DNA of 64,000 nt, from NCBI GenBank assembly GCA_963783045.1, contig CAWAMD010000009.1, forward strand, positions 400,675 to 464,674. Direction: 5' to 3'. Origin of the DNA: CAWAMD01 sp963783045. Its GTDB lineage: Bacteria; Actinomycetota; Nitriliruptoria; Nitriliruptorales; Nitriliruptoraceae. Of this stretch, positions 23,815 through 33,447 are shown in pieces (positions within the stretch are counted from its first letter, which is position 1; each line of letters opens with the position of its first letter). A model generated the notes under the pieces. That model was not told where the DNA came from, searched no databases, and worked only from the letters and a program-made list of their open reading frames with translations. The position numbers and the translations under genes were made by a program.

Positions 23815-25284
23815 ATGAAGACGACTGTCGAGAACCTCGACCCGGTCAAGGTCAAGCTCACCGTCGAGGTCGAGCCGGAACGGGTGAAGAAGGCCTTCGA
23901 CAAGGCCGCCCGCGAGATCGCGAGGCAGGTCAACATCCCGGGGTTCCGCCCGGGGAAGGCCCCGCGCCGCCTCCTCGAGCAGCGGATCGGCAAGGGTGCC
24001 ATCGCCCAGCAGGCCATGGAGGACTCGCTGACCGACTACTACGTCGAGGCGCTGCAGGCCGAGGACGTCAACGCCGTCGCCTCCCCGGAGGTCGACGTCA
24101 AGAACTTCGACGAGTCGGAGGGCTGCACGTTCGAGGCCACCGTCGAGGTCCGGCCCGAGTTCGACCCGCCCGAGCACGAAGGCATCGGCGTCAGCTATCC
24201 GGAGTGGGACGTCGACGACGATGACGTCGAGTCCCAGCTCGAGCAGATGCGCGAGCGCTTCGCCGAGGTCGACGAGGTCGACCGTGCCGCCGACACCGGC
24301 GACTACGTCACGCTCGACCTCCGGGTGTTCATCGACGGCGAGGAGCTCGAATCAGCAGCCGTGGAAGACGCCCTCTACGAGGTCGGGTCGCAGGGTGTGA
24401 CCGCGCAGCTCGACGACGAGCTCGTCGGCAAGGAGGGCGGCGCCGAGTTCACCTACACGGACACGCTCCCCGACGAGTACCCCGAGCGTGGCGGCGAGGA
24501 GGCCGAGTTCCGCGTCGTCGTCAAGGACGTGCGCGAGAAGACCCTGCCGCCGCTGGACGACGACTTCGCGACGACCGCCTCCGAGTTCGACTCGATCGAC
24601 GAGCTCCGCAAGGACCTGCGCGACACGCTGCTGCGCCGCCGGGTCATGCAGGCCCAGGGCGAGCTGCGCGGCCGCATCCTCGAGGCCTACCTGGCCAACG
24701 TCGACATCCCGCTGCCACCGTCGATGATCGAGGAGGAGAAGGACGCCCGGCTCACCCAGATCGAGCAGCAGGCCGAGCAGTACGGGCTCGAGATGGACCA
24801 GCTGCTGGCGATGCAGGGCACCTCGCGCGAGGAGTTCGAGTCGAACGCCGAGGAGCAGGCCACCCAGTCCGTCAAGGCACGGCTGGTCCTCGACGCGCTC
24901 GCGCAGAAGCTCGAGATCGACGTCGAGGCCGACGACATCGACCGCGAGGTCGTGCGCCACGCCCAGCAGCACGGCGTCTCGCCCCAGCAGATCGCCGAGA
25001 TCGTCCAGCAGCAGGGCTCCATCGGTGCGCTCGTCGGCGACGTGCTGCGCCGCAAGACGATCGACCGGATCGTCGCGGCGGCGGAGATCGAGGGTGGTCC
25101 ATCACAGGACGTGCTCATCGAGCTCGGCCTCGAGGACGACCCGAACGCACCGGACGACGAGGACGAGGGCGAGGGCCTGATCGTGCCCGGCCAGGACACC
25201 GGCGAGTCCGGCGGCGAGCTCATCGTCCCCGGCGGGGCCGAGGCGTCGGACGAGGACGCGGACGAGGGCGGCGAGGAGGAGTAG
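23815..25284 (+). CDS. tig: Trigger factor (ribosome-associated chaperone, peptidyl-prolyl isomerase)
   Basis: 489 residues. The N-terminal ribosome-binding domain has the signature VNIPGFRPGKAPRRLLEQRI. The FKBP-type PPIase domain is at about 160-250 (TGDYVTLDLRVFIDGEEL) and the C-terminal helical chaperone domain follows (LRRRVMQAQGELRGRILEAY). The last 60 residues are a highly acidic tail (DEDEGEG, EASDEDADEGGEEE), longer than in most homologues. The ATG at 23815 opens the conserved MKTTVENLDPVKVKLTVEV. It precedes clpP-clpX, the widespread tig-clp order. Confidence 0.95.
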   Translation: MKTTVENLDPVKVKLTVEVEPERVKKAFDKAAREIARQVNIPGFRPGKAPRRLLEQRIGKGAIAQQAMEDSLTDYYVEALQAEDVNAVASPEVDVKNFDESEGCTFEATVEVRPEFDPPEHEGIGVSYPEWDVDDDDVESQLEQMRERFAEVDEVDRAADTGDYVTLDLRVFIDGEELESAAVEDALYEVGSQGVTAQLDDELVGKEGGAEFTYTDTLPDEYPERGGEEAEFRVVVKDVREKTLPPLDDDFATTASEFDSIDELRKDLRDTLLRRRVMQAQGELRGRILEAYLANVDIPLPPSMIEEEKDARLTQIEQQAEQYGLEMDQLLAMQGTSREEFESNAEEQATQSVKARLVLDALAQKLEIDVEADDIDREVVRHAQQHGVSPQQIAEIVQQQGSIGALVGDVLRRKTIDRIVAAAEIEGGPSQDVLIELGLEDDPNAPDDEDEGEGLIVPGQDTGESGGELIVPGGAEASDEDADEGGEEE

Positions 25285-25303
25285 CCGCACTCGCTGCAGT
25301 GGT

Positions 25304-25342
25304 GTGAAGGGTTGTCCCGCTCTCGTCGGGACAACCCTTCAC
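25304..25342 (+). terminator. Long perfect hairpin after tig
   Basis: A perfect 16-bp stem (GTGAAGGGTTGTCCCG) with a 7-nt loop, 19 bp past the tig stop. It has no T-run after it. Shape and flanks resemble the hairpin at 30674-30713. Confidence 0.7.
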
Positions 25343-25465
25343 GAATCCCGTCGGGGGCGTCGCCCCTGAGGAAGCATGCGTCCGGGCGACGCAGCAAGCG
25401 GGGGAGGCGTTCGGCGCGTCGGTATCCTCGACAGTCCCAGCCCTTTTCGTTCGAGGAGCCTCCAC

Positions 25466-26119
25466 GTGTCCCACCTTCTGACCCCGGCCGGCCTGACCGG
25501 TCCGTCGCCCGAGAACTACCTCGTGCCCACGGTCATCGAGCAGACCAACCGGGGTGAGCGGGCCTTCGACATCTACTCGCGGCTCCTGCAGGAGCGCATC
25601 ATCTTCCTCGGCACGCCCGTCAACGACGAGATCGCCAACGTCGTGATGGCGCAGCTGCTGCACCTCGAGTCCGAGGACCCGGACCGCGACATCGCGCTCT
25701 ACATCAACTCGCCCGGCGGCTCGATCACGGCGCTCTTCGCCATCTACGACACGATGGAGTACATCAAGTGTGATGTGACGACCATCTGCATGGGGCAGGC
25801 CGCCTCGGCTGCGGCCGTGCTGCTGGCCGCGGGCGCGAAGGGCAAGCGGTTCGCGCTGCCGCGCTCGCGCGTGCTGCTGCACCAGCCCTCCGGTGGTGCC
25901 GAGGGCCAGTCGGTGGACGTCGAGATCGCCGCGAAGGAGATCCTGCGGATGCGCGACCTCCTGAACGAGATCCTCGCCGAGAAGACCGGCCAGACCGCGG
26001 AGCGGATCTCGTCCGACACCGATCGCGACTTCATCCTCGATGCCTACGCCGCCAAGGAGTACGGGATCGTGGACGAGGTCATCGAGAGTCGCAAGGCCCA
26101 GGAGCAGGCCATCCGCTGA
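25466..26119 (+). CDS. clpP: ATP-dependent Clp protease proteolytic subunit
   Basis: 217 residues from GTG 25466 (GAGGAG upstream). The catalytic triad is present: Ser114 in CMGQAASAAA, His139 in SRVLLHQP, and Asp188 in DTDRDF. The oligomerisation and handle segments are typical (LYINSPGGSITALFAIYDTM). ClpP forms the 14-subunit proteolytic chamber fed by ClpX, encoded 200 bp downstream. Only one clpP is visible here, although many actinobacteria have two. Confidence 0.95.
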   Translation: MSHLLTPAGLTGPSPENYLVPTVIEQTNRGERAFDIYSRLLQERIIFLGTPVNDEIANVVMAQLLHLESEDPDRDIALYINSPGGSITALFAIYDTMEYIKCDVTTICMGQAASAAAVLLAAGAKGKRFALPRSRVLLHQPSGGAEGQSVDVEIAAKEILRMRDLLNEILAEKTGQTAERISSDTDRDFILDAYAAKEYGIVDEVIESRKAQEQAIR

Positions 26120-26321
26120 CGGCGGTGCCGGTGCCCGCCCCGGGCTTCGTCCCCGGCGGTCCGGCGGCAACTCTCAGCGACCCTCGGATGCAGTCAGTAC
26201 CATCGAGGTGCCGAGGGGCGTCGGGCTCCAGCGAGCGGCCATGGGGCGGTCGCCAGCCGGAGCCTCGAGGGGCTCCGTGGGGAGACCAGGCGCTACGAGA
26301 ACCGACGAGTGAGGACCGCCA

Positions 26322-27593
26322 ATGGCGAAGTTCGGTGAGGGAGGCGACCTCCTCAAGTGCTCGTTCTGCGGCAAGTCGCAGAAACAGGTCAAGAAGCTCA
26401 TCGCCGGGCCCGGCGTCTACATCTGTGACGAGTGCATCGACCTGTGCAACGAGATCATCGAGGAGGAGCTCTCCGAACCGTCCGAGCTCCAGCTCGACGA
26501 GCTGCCGAAGCCGAAGGAGATCTACGAGTTCCTGAACGACTACGTCGTCGGGCAGGAGTCGGCGAAGAAGACCCTCGCCGTCGCGGTCTACAACCACTAC
26601 AAGCGGATCCAGGTCGGCACGGCCTCGGCCGACGAGGTCGAGCTGCAGAAGTCGAACATCCTCCTGCTCGGCCCGACCGGCTCCGGCAAGACCCTGCTGG
26701 CCCAGACGCTGGCCCGGCTGCTCAACGTCCCCTTCGCGATCGCGGACGCCACCGCGCTGACCGAGGCGGGCTACGTCGGCGAGGACGTCGAGAACATCCT
26801 CCTGAAGCTCATCCAGTCGGCCGACTTCGACGTGAAGAAGGCCGAGACGGGCATCATCTACATCGACGAGGTCGACAAGATCGCCCGCAAGTCCGACAAC
26901 CCGTCGATCACCCGGGACGTGTCGGGCGAGGGCGTTCAGCAGGCGCTGCTGAAGATCCTCGAGGGCACCGTCGCGTCCGTGCCGCCGCAGGGCGGACGCA
27001 AGCACCCGCACCAGGAGTTCATCCAGATCGACACGGCGAACATCCTGTTCATCGTGGGTGGGGCGTTCGCGGGGCTCGAGCGGGTCGTCGAGCAGCGCAT
27101 CGGCCGCAAGGGCGTCGGCTTCGGTGCCGAGGTCTCGGCGGCCAAGGACAAGGACCTCGGCTACCTGCTGCGCAACGTCCTGCCCGAGGATCTCGTCAAG
27201 TACGGGCTCATCCCCGAGTTCGTCGGCCGGTTGCCCGTCGTCTCCTCCGTCGAGCCGCTCGACCGTGACGCGCTCGTCGACATCCTCACCGGGCCGAAGA
27301 ACGCCCTCACGAAGCAGTACCGCAAGTTCTTCGAGTTCGATGGCGTCGAGCTCGAGTTCGAGGACGAGGCGCTCGAGGCCGTCGCGGACCTCGCGATCCT
27401 GCGCCAGACCGGCGCCCGCGGGCTGCGCGCCATCCTCGAGGAGGTGCTGCTCAACACGATGTACGAGCTGCCCTCCCGCGAGGACGTGCAGCGCTGCGTC
27501 ATCACGACGGAGACGGTGCGCGAGAAGACCAACCCGACGCTCGTGCCGCACGGCGGGCTCTCGGAGGTCGAGCCGACCGAGCGCTCCGCCTAG
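26322..27593 (+). CDS. clpX: ATP-dependent Clp protease ATP-binding subunit ClpX
   Basis: 423 residues. The N-terminal C4 zinc domain uses Cys13, Cys16, Cys35 and Cys38. The AAA+ module has Walker A GPTGSGKT (117-124), Walker B IIYIDEVDKIAR, and the small-domain segment QTGARGLRAILEEVLLNTMY. ClpX unfolds tagged substrates for ClpP. The stop codon TAG (27591-27593) overlaps the CTAG target duplication of a MITE insertion, and the insertion kept the TAG intact. Confidence 0.95.
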   Translation: MAKFGEGGDLLKCSFCGKSQKQVKKLIAGPGVYICDECIDLCNEIIEEELSEPSELQLDELPKPKEIYEFLNDYVVGQESAKKTLAVAVYNHYKRIQVGTASADEVELQKSNILLLGPTGSGKTLLAQTLARLLNVPFAIADATALTEAGYVGEDVENILLKLIQSADFDVKKAETGIIYIDEVDKIARKSDNPSITRDVSGEGVQQALLKILEGTVASVPPQGGRKHPHQEFIQIDTANILFIVGGAFAGLERVVEQRIGRKGVGFGAEVSAAKDKDLGYLLRNVLPEDLVKYGLIPEFVGRLPVVSSVEPLDRDALVDILTGPKNALTKQYRKFFEFDGVELEFEDEALEAVADLAILRQTGARGLRAILEEVLLNTMYELPSREDVQRCVITTETVREKTNPTLVPHGGLSEVEPTERSA

Positions 27594-27754
27594 TGGTCCG
27601 TTTCGGAAGTTCCTTCTGCATTCGATCGTCCCTGCATCCCGGATGGCGGCGTTGCTCGTCGTCGACGTAGAACCCCGCTACGACGACGACTCGCGCCTTG
27701 CCCTCCGGGCGCAGGAACGCTCTCGATGCGACAAAGGACCTCCGAAACAGACCA
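27594..27754. mobile_element. MITE copy 1 (161 bp) at the clpX stop codon
   Basis: Terminal inverted repeats of about 22 bp (left TGGTCCGTTTCGGAAGTTCCTT, right end reading TGGTCTGTTTCGGAGGTCC inward) enclose a 161-bp sequence nearly identical to 36281-36441. It is flanked by CTAG on both sides (27590-27593 and 27755-27758), a 4-bp target duplication. It encodes no full transposase, so it must have been moved in trans. Confidence 0.9.
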
Positions 27755-27779
27755 CTAGACCGACGCCCACCCGACGTTC

Positions 27780-27808
27780 CGGCCGCCGCGTTTCCACCGC
27801 GGCGGCCG
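27780..27808 (+). terminator. clpX terminator hairpin, displaced by the MITE
   Basis: A perfect 11-bp GC stem (CGGCCGCCGCG) with a 7-nt loop. It lies 187 bp after clpX, but would lie about 22 bp after it without the MITE and one CTAG. Confidence 0.6.
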
Positions 27809-27931
27809 CTTCGCGTGCGCGCCCCTCCCGCGAGCGCAGGACGTTCCCCATGCCCGGGTGGGGTCGATCCCCCATGGTGTTCCCGGCTGCCCTGGATGAC
27901 ACTGAGTACAGGACGAATTCTGGAGGGTGAC

Positions 27932-28912
27932 ATGCGGGTCGACCTCGATCGCCGGCTCGACGACTGGGTCGGCGCTCAGCTCATCAGTCCCGACCAGGCC
28001 GACGCGATCCGGGCCCGCGAGCGGGCGGCAGGCGGTGGCGACAGCCGCCTGCCGCTCGTCGCGGAGGCGCTCGGGTACGTCGGGGCCACCCTGGCGCTCA
28101 CCGCGGTCGGGATTTTGCTCGGCCAGTACTGGGACCGGTTCGCCGACCTCGCGCAGCAGCTCGTGGCCGGTCTGCTGACCCTCCTGCTGCTCGGCGCCGG
28201 CTGGACGCTCCGCGAGCGCAGCCACCCGGCCATTCAGCGCCTCGTCAGCCTGCTCTGGTTCCTCGGCGTCAGCGCGTTCGCCTGGACGGTCGGTCTCGTC
28301 GCCTACCGGACCGCCGGGATCCGTGAGGCGGCCCTCGGCATCACGGTCGGCGCGGCGGTCGCCGTCGTCGGCGGGGTGCTGTGGCGGCTTCGGAGCCGGA
28401 GCCTGCAGCTCATCGCCATGACCGCCGGCGTCCTGACCGTCGCCGTGTCGCTGCTCGCGGCCCCCGACGCCTACGTCGGGCCGCTCTTCTTCGGCGTCGC
28501 CGTGTACGGGCTCGGGCTCGTCTGGGCGCTCCTGGGCTGGGGCGAGGTGCTGACCCCGTCGCCGACTGCGCTCGTCCTCGGCTTCCTCGGGCTCGGGGTC
28601 GGCGCCCAGATCATGGCCATCGAGGACCCCTGGTGGTGGATCGGGAGCACCGTCGGCATCGTCACCGCCGGTGCGCTCGTGGTCGGCAGCGTCCTCACCC
28701 GTCGGGTCCTGCTGCTCGCCTTCGGCGCGGTCGGCATCTTCGTCTTCGTGCCCGAGCTGATCTTCCGCCTGTTCGCCGACACCCTCGGCGCGCCCATCAC
28801 GCTGCTCGTCACCGGCATGCTGCTCGTCGTCGCCGCGCTCGGGCTCGCCCGCCTGAAGGACGAGGTCACCGAGGAGCCGGCCCCGGACCGGGAGGAGGTG
28901 ACGATCCGATGA
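27932..28912 (+). CDS. DUF2157 domain polytopic membrane protein
   Basis: 326 residues. A soluble N-terminal helix pair (LDDWVGAQLISPDQADAIRA) matches the DUF2157 start, followed by about ten transmembrane helices (GYVGATLALTAVGILLGQYW and on) and a short acidic tail. Function unknown. The ATG at 27932 has TGGAGGG upstream. The last codons overlap the next start by 4 bp, so the two are co-translated. Confidence 0.75.
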   Translation: MRVDLDRRLDDWVGAQLISPDQADAIRARERAAGGGDSRLPLVAEALGYVGATLALTAVGILLGQYWDRFADLAQQLVAGLLTLLLLGAGWTLRERSHPAIQRLVSLLWFLGVSAFAWTVGLVAYRTAGIREAALGITVGAAVAVVGGVLWRLRSRSLQLIAMTAGVLTVAVSLLAAPDAYVGPLFFGVAVYGLGLVWALLGWGEVLTPSPTALVLGFLGLGVGAQIMAIEDPWWWIGSTVGIVTAGALVVGSVLTRRVLLLAFGAVGIFVFVPELIFRLFADTLGAPITLLVTGMLLVVAALGLARLKDEVTEEPAPDREEVTIR

Positions 28913-29652
28913 CGTCGACCACCGGACCCCGCGGCACCGAACCCCGCGGCACCGAGCCGCCGAAGGCCCTCGGCACCGGGACGGCAACGACGACGGCGCG
29001 GCGTCGCACCGTCGCGATCGTCGCCGCCGGCCTGGTCGTGGTCGTCGTGACGGCGATCATCGCGCTGGCCGGGATCGTGCCCTACCCGTCCTTCCCGACG
29101 CTGGCCGCCGCCCCGCAGCCGGAGCCGCCGGGCCGCGTCGCCTTCACGCGGTGGGAGGACCGGGAGGGCACCTGCCTGTACGTCGCGACTCCCGCCGGCG
29201 CCGTCCACCAGGTCCGCTGCGGCGACGAGGTCGGTGGCTACGGGACCGGCTGGGAGTCTCCCGGCCGCCTGGCGATCCGCAGCTACGGCCCCGGCGGGGA
29301 CGTCGTCGAGATCGTCGACGCCGACACCGGCGACACGCTCGCGACCCGGCCCGGCTCGACACCGGACAAGGTCCCGCCCACCGAGCCGGGCGTCACCGGC
29401 CGGGTCGTCGCGCGCAGCGCTGACGGTCACGCGAGGCTGCTGGTCAACGAGAACGGCAGCCTTCGGACACTCCTGGACGTGACCGGGCCCGACAGCTACC
29501 GGTTCTCAGACCCCACCGTGTCGCCCGACGGCGGGTGGGCCGTGCTCAGCGACAGCGCCGACCGGCTCCTCGTCGTCCGGCTCACCGGCGAGCCGGCGCC
29601 GCGCATCTGGGCGACCCACGCCGGCAACGCATTCTGGGAGCCCCGGGCCTGA
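28909..29652 (+). CDS. Membrane-anchored beta-propeller-like protein, unknown function
   Basis: 247 residues: an N-terminal low-complexity cytoplasmic stretch (GTEPRGTEP), one transmembrane helix (VAIVAAGLVVVVVTAIIALA), then an exported domain with repeated strands resembling TolB/WD-type blades (RVAFTRWEDREGTCLYVATP, FSDPTVSPDGGWAVLSDSAD). It overlaps the DUF2157 gene by 4 bp. Probably a membrane pair, with no assigned role. Confidence 0.6.
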   Translation: MTSTTGPRGTEPRGTEPPKALGTGTATTTARRRTVAIVAAGLVVVVVTAIIALAGIVPYPSFPTLAAAPQPEPPGRVAFTRWEDREGTCLYVATPAGAVHQVRCGDEVGGYGTGWESPGRLAIRSYGPGGDVVEIVDADTGDTLATRPGSTPDKVPPTEPGVTGRVVARSADGHARLLVNENGSLRTLLDVTGPDSYRFSDPTVSPDGGWAVLSDSADRLLVVRLTGEPAPRIWATHAGNAFWEPRA

Positions 29653-29714
29653 GCGCCACCGGCCGACCGCGGCCTAGGGTGCGGGCGGTGCCGTTGCCGC
29701 CCGCACCTGCTGCC

Positions 29715-30677
29715 ATGCCCACCGACACGTCCGGTCGTCCCGCGCCGGCACTCCCAACGGCCGACGACGTCACCGCCGCCGCCGACCGGATCGCCGGCCA
29801 CGTCCGCCACACGCCGGTGCTCGCGCTCGAGCCCGGCGCGGTCGGCGTCGACCACCCCGTGCACGCGAAGCTCGACCTGCTGCAGCCGACGGGGTCCTTC
29901 AAGGTGCGGGGCGCGGTGAACCTGCTGCGCAGCTGCGACGTTCCCGCCGCCGGCGTCGTCGCGGCCTCGGGCGGCAACTTCGGGCTGGCCATCGCCTGGG
30001 CCGCCCGCCGGCTCGGTCATCAGGCGGTCATCTTCGTGCCGGCCACCTCGCCCCGCGCGAAGATCGACCGGCTCACCGACCTCGGTGCGGACGTGCACGT
30101 CATCGACGGCTACTACGCGGACGCGCTGGCCGCCAGCGACACCTTCGTCGCCGAGAGCGGCGCCCTCCGCGCCCACGCCTACGACCAGCACGCGGTCGTG
30201 GCCGGGCAGGGCACCTGCGCCCGGGAGCTGGACGACCAGGTTGCCGACCTCGACACGGTGCTGGTCGCCGTCGGCGGGGGCGGGCTCATCGCCGGCGTCG
30301 CCACCTGGTTCGGCGACCGCGTGACGGTCGTCGCGGTCGAGACCGAGGGCACCCCGGCGCTGCACGCGGCCCTGGACGCCGGCGCCCCGGTCGACGTGAC
30401 GGTCGGCGGGCTGTGCGCGTCCTCGCTCGGGGCGCGACGCGCCGGGGACATCGCGTTCGCCGTCGCCCGCCGCCACGTCGATGCCTCGCTGCTCGTCACC
30501 GACGAGGACGTGGCCGAGGCCCAGCGCCGGCTGTGGGAGGGGGCGCGCCTCGTCGCCGAGCCCGGCGGTGCGACGGCGCTCGCGGCGCTGACCAGCGGCG
30601 CCTACGTCCCGGCACCGGGGGAGCGGGTCGCGGTGATCCTCTGCGGCGCGAACACCGACCCCACCCAGGTTGTGTGA
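29715..30677 (+). CDS. Threonine/serine dehydratase-like PLP enzyme
   Basis: 320 residues, fold type II PLP enzyme. The PLP lysine is in PTGSFKVRGAVNLL, the substrate loop is AASGGNFGLAIAWAA, and the glycine-rich phosphate loop is VAVGGGGLIAGVA. There is no C-terminal ACT domain, so it resembles catabolic threonine/serine dehydratases or serine racemase. ATG 29715 is chosen because a GTG at 29688 adds only proline- and alanine-rich residues. The stop lies inside a long hairpin (30674-30713). Confidence 0.85.
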   Translation: MPTDTSGRPAPALPTADDVTAAADRIAGHVRHTPVLALEPGAVGVDHPVHAKLDLLQPTGSFKVRGAVNLLRSCDVPAAGVVAASGGNFGLAIAWAARRLGHQAVIFVPATSPRAKIDRLTDLGADVHVIDGYYADALAASDTFVAESGALRAHAYDQHAVVAGQGTCARELDDQVADLDTVLVAVGGGGLIAGVATWFGDRVTVVAVETEGTPALHAALDAGAPVDVTVGGLCASSLGARRAGDIAFAVARRHVDASLLVTDEDVAEAQRRLWEGARLVAEPGGATALAALTSGAYVPAPGERVAVILCGANTDPTQVV

Positions 30678-30713
30678 ACGATTCACCCGGGAATACCCGG
30701 GTGAATCGTTCAC
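30674..30713 (+). terminator. Long perfect hairpin at the end of the dehydratase gene
   Basis: A perfect 18-bp stem (GTGAACGATTCACCCGGG) with a 4-nt loop AATA. The stop codon TGA of the dehydratase is inside the 5' arm. It has no T-run. The outer GTGAA...TTCAC and the flank (GTATCCCG versus GAATCCCG) match the hairpin after tig. Confidence 0.7.
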
Positions 30714-30821
30714 GTATCCCGCGAGGGAGCACGGGACGCCCGCCCGGGGTGAAGTCGGCAGGACGCCGTGGATACGCTCGGACGCCACTGTTGCCCGCCA
30801 CAGAAACAGGGACCGCCAGCG

Positions 30822-33447
30822 ATGACCGAGCTGCCGAAGGCGTACGACCCCGGCCAGGTCGAGGCCGACCTGTACGAGGACTGGGTGTCGGCCGGCCTGT
30901 TCCACGCCGAGCCGGACGACGACGGCGAGCCCTTCTCCATCGTCATCCCGCCGCCGAACGTGACCGGGTCCCTTCACGTCGGTCATGCGCTCGACAACAC
31001 GATCCAGGACGCGATCATCCGCCGTGAGCGCATGCTCGGGAAGAACGCCGTCTGGATGCCGGGGACCGACCACGCCGGGATCGCCACCCAGAACGTCGTC
31101 GAGAAGCGGCTCGCCGAGGAGGGCAAGACCCGCCACGACCTCGGCCGTCCCGCGTTCATCGAGCGCGTCTGGCAGTGGCGCGAGGAGTCGGGCGGCACGA
31201 TCCTCGACCAGCTGCGCAAGCTCGGGGCGTCCTGCGACTGGGACCGGGAGTCCTTCACCTTCGACGAGCAGCGCTCCCGCGCCGTGCGCGAGGTCTTCGT
31301 CAGCCTCTACGAGCAGGATCTCATCTACCGCGGCCATCGGCTCATCAACTGGTGCCCGCGGTGTGCCACGGCGCTCTCCGACATCGAGGTGGAGCACGAG
31401 GAGGTGGCCGGCGAGCTCGTCCACTTCACCTACCCGTACGCCGACCGCGAGGGCGGTATCGAGGTGGCGACCACCCGGGCCGAGACCATGCTCGGCGATA
31501 CCGCGATCGCCGTCCACCCCGACGACGAGCGCTACACCGACATCGTGGGCACCCGGGTGTCCCACCCGTTCTTCGACCGGACGTTCCCGGTGATCGCCGA
31601 CGACTACGTCGACCCGGAGTTCGGGACGGGCGCGGTGAAGATCACCCCCGCGCATGACCCGAACGACTACGAGATCGGGCAGCGCCACGACCTCGCCCAG
31701 ATCGACATCATGAACGACGACGCCACCATCAACGAGAACGGTGGTCGCTTCGCCGGCATGGACCGCTTCGACGCCCGCCGGGCCGTGAAGGAGGCACTCG
31801 ACGAGGCCGGGTTGCTCGTGAGGGTCGAGCCGCACACCCACCAGGTCGGGCACTGCTCGCGGTGCGGGACGGTGGTCGAGCCGCGCCTGTCGGACCAGTG
31901 GTTCGTCGCCGTGCGACCGCTCGCCGACAAGGCGGCCGCCGCGATCCGCGACGGACGGATCCGGTTCGTCCCCGAAAGCCGCCGCAAGCCCTTCCTCGAG
32001 TGGCTCGACAACCTCCACGACTGGTGCATCTCGCGCCAGATCTGGTGGGGGCACCGCATCCCCGCCTGGTACGGCGCCGAACGGCGAGATCGAGGTGTCC
32101 CGCGAGGACATCGACCGCGACGGCTGGGCGCAGGAGGAGGACGTCCTCGACACCTGGTTCTCGTCGCAGCTGTGGCCGTTCACGGTGTTCGGCTGGCCGG
32201 ACGAGACGCCCGAGCTCGAGACCTGGTTCCCGACCTCGACGCTCGTGACCGGCTACGACATCAACACCTTCTGGGTGTCGCGGATGGTCATGGCGTCGCT
32301 GTGGTTCCTCGACGAGGTGCCGTTCCGGATCATCCACAACCACGGGCTCGTCCGGGACGCCCACGGCAAGAAGATGTCGAAGTCCTTCGGCAACGTCATC
32401 GACCCGCTCGACCTCATCGCCAAGTACGGGGCGGACGCGACCCGGTTCGCGCTGCTGCGCGCTGCCTCGCCCGGCACGGACGTGCCGCTCGCCGAGGAGT
32501 GGGTCGAGGGCACGAAGCGGTTCGCGAACAAGCTGTGGAACGCCGCCCGGTTCGCGCTCGGCACGCTCGACGGGACCCGCCCGGGCGACCTGCCGCCGGC
32601 CTCCGACCTGACGCTGGCCGACCGCTGGATCCTCTCGCGGCTCGAGGCCGTCCGCGCCGAGATCGATCCGGCCTACGACGGCTACGAGTGGTCGATCGTC
32701 GCCCGCTCGCTCTACGCCTTCGCCTGGGACGAGCTCGCCGACTGGTACCTCGAGGCCGCCAAGGTGCGGCTCTACGGCGACGACCCGGACGCCAAGCGGG
32801 CGGCCCAGCAGGTGCTGGCCACGGTGCTCGACGACCTGCTGCGCTGGCTGCATCCCCTGATGCCCTTCGTGACGGAGACGCTCTGGCGGGCGCTCACCGG
32901 CGCGTCCGGCGGCGAGGACTCGCTCATGGCGGCCGACTGGCCCGCCGTCAAGGCCGACCGCGACGAGGACGCCGAGGAGGCGTTCGGGGTCGTGCAGGAC
33001 CTCGTCACCGAGATGCGCAAGTTCCGCTCGCAGAACAACGTCCCGCCCTCGGCCCGGTTCGAGGTGACGCTCGTCACCTCCCGACAGGCGCTGCTCACCG
33101 AGCACGCCCCGCTCGTCACCGCGCTCGCCGGTCTGTCCGGACTGAGCTTCGACGACGAGGTGGCCGAGTCGGCGGGTACGTCGAAGATCGTGTTCGGCAG
33201 CGGCGAGGGGTACGTCGAGCTCGCCGGGCTGATCGACGTGGAAGGCGAGCTCGAGCGACTCGGGCGCGAGCTCGACAAGGCCCGCGGCGAGCTGACCCGC
33301 TCCGAGACGAAGCTCGCGAACGAGAGCTTCGTCGAGCGCGCCCCGGCTGACATCGTCACCCAGGAGCGCGAGCGGCGCGACGACTGGCAGCGGGTCATCA
33401 CCGAGCTCGAGGAGCAGGTCGACGCCCTCACGCAGCTGCAGGCATGA
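30822..33447 (+). CDS. valS: Valyl-tRNA synthetase, interrupted by a one-base frameshift at about 32079
   Basis: A class I synthetase with HIGH-type motif PPPNVTGSLHVGHALDNT, KMSKS motif HGKKMSKSFGNVIDPLD, an editing domain (ATTRAETMLGDTAIAVHP), the anticodon-binding domain, and a C-terminal coiled coil (LERLGRELDKARGELTR) as in ValRS. The frame breaks after residue 419 (HRIPAWYGA): one extra G at about 32079 separates it from NGEIEVSREDIDRDGWA. Removing it gives 874 residues, the normal length. Because the gene is essential this is most likely a sequence error. The 3' end overlaps folC by 4 bp. Confidence 0.9.

Noticed and set aside
27594..27754. Short minus-strand ORF inside the MITE as a gene
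   Set aside because: It has no start context, runs through both inverted repeats, and is present only as part of the repeated element.
32060..32100. Programmed frameshift in valS
   Set aside because: There is no slippery heptamer or stimulatory hairpin in the right place, and other conserved genes in the window have similar one-base breaks, so a sequence error is more likely.
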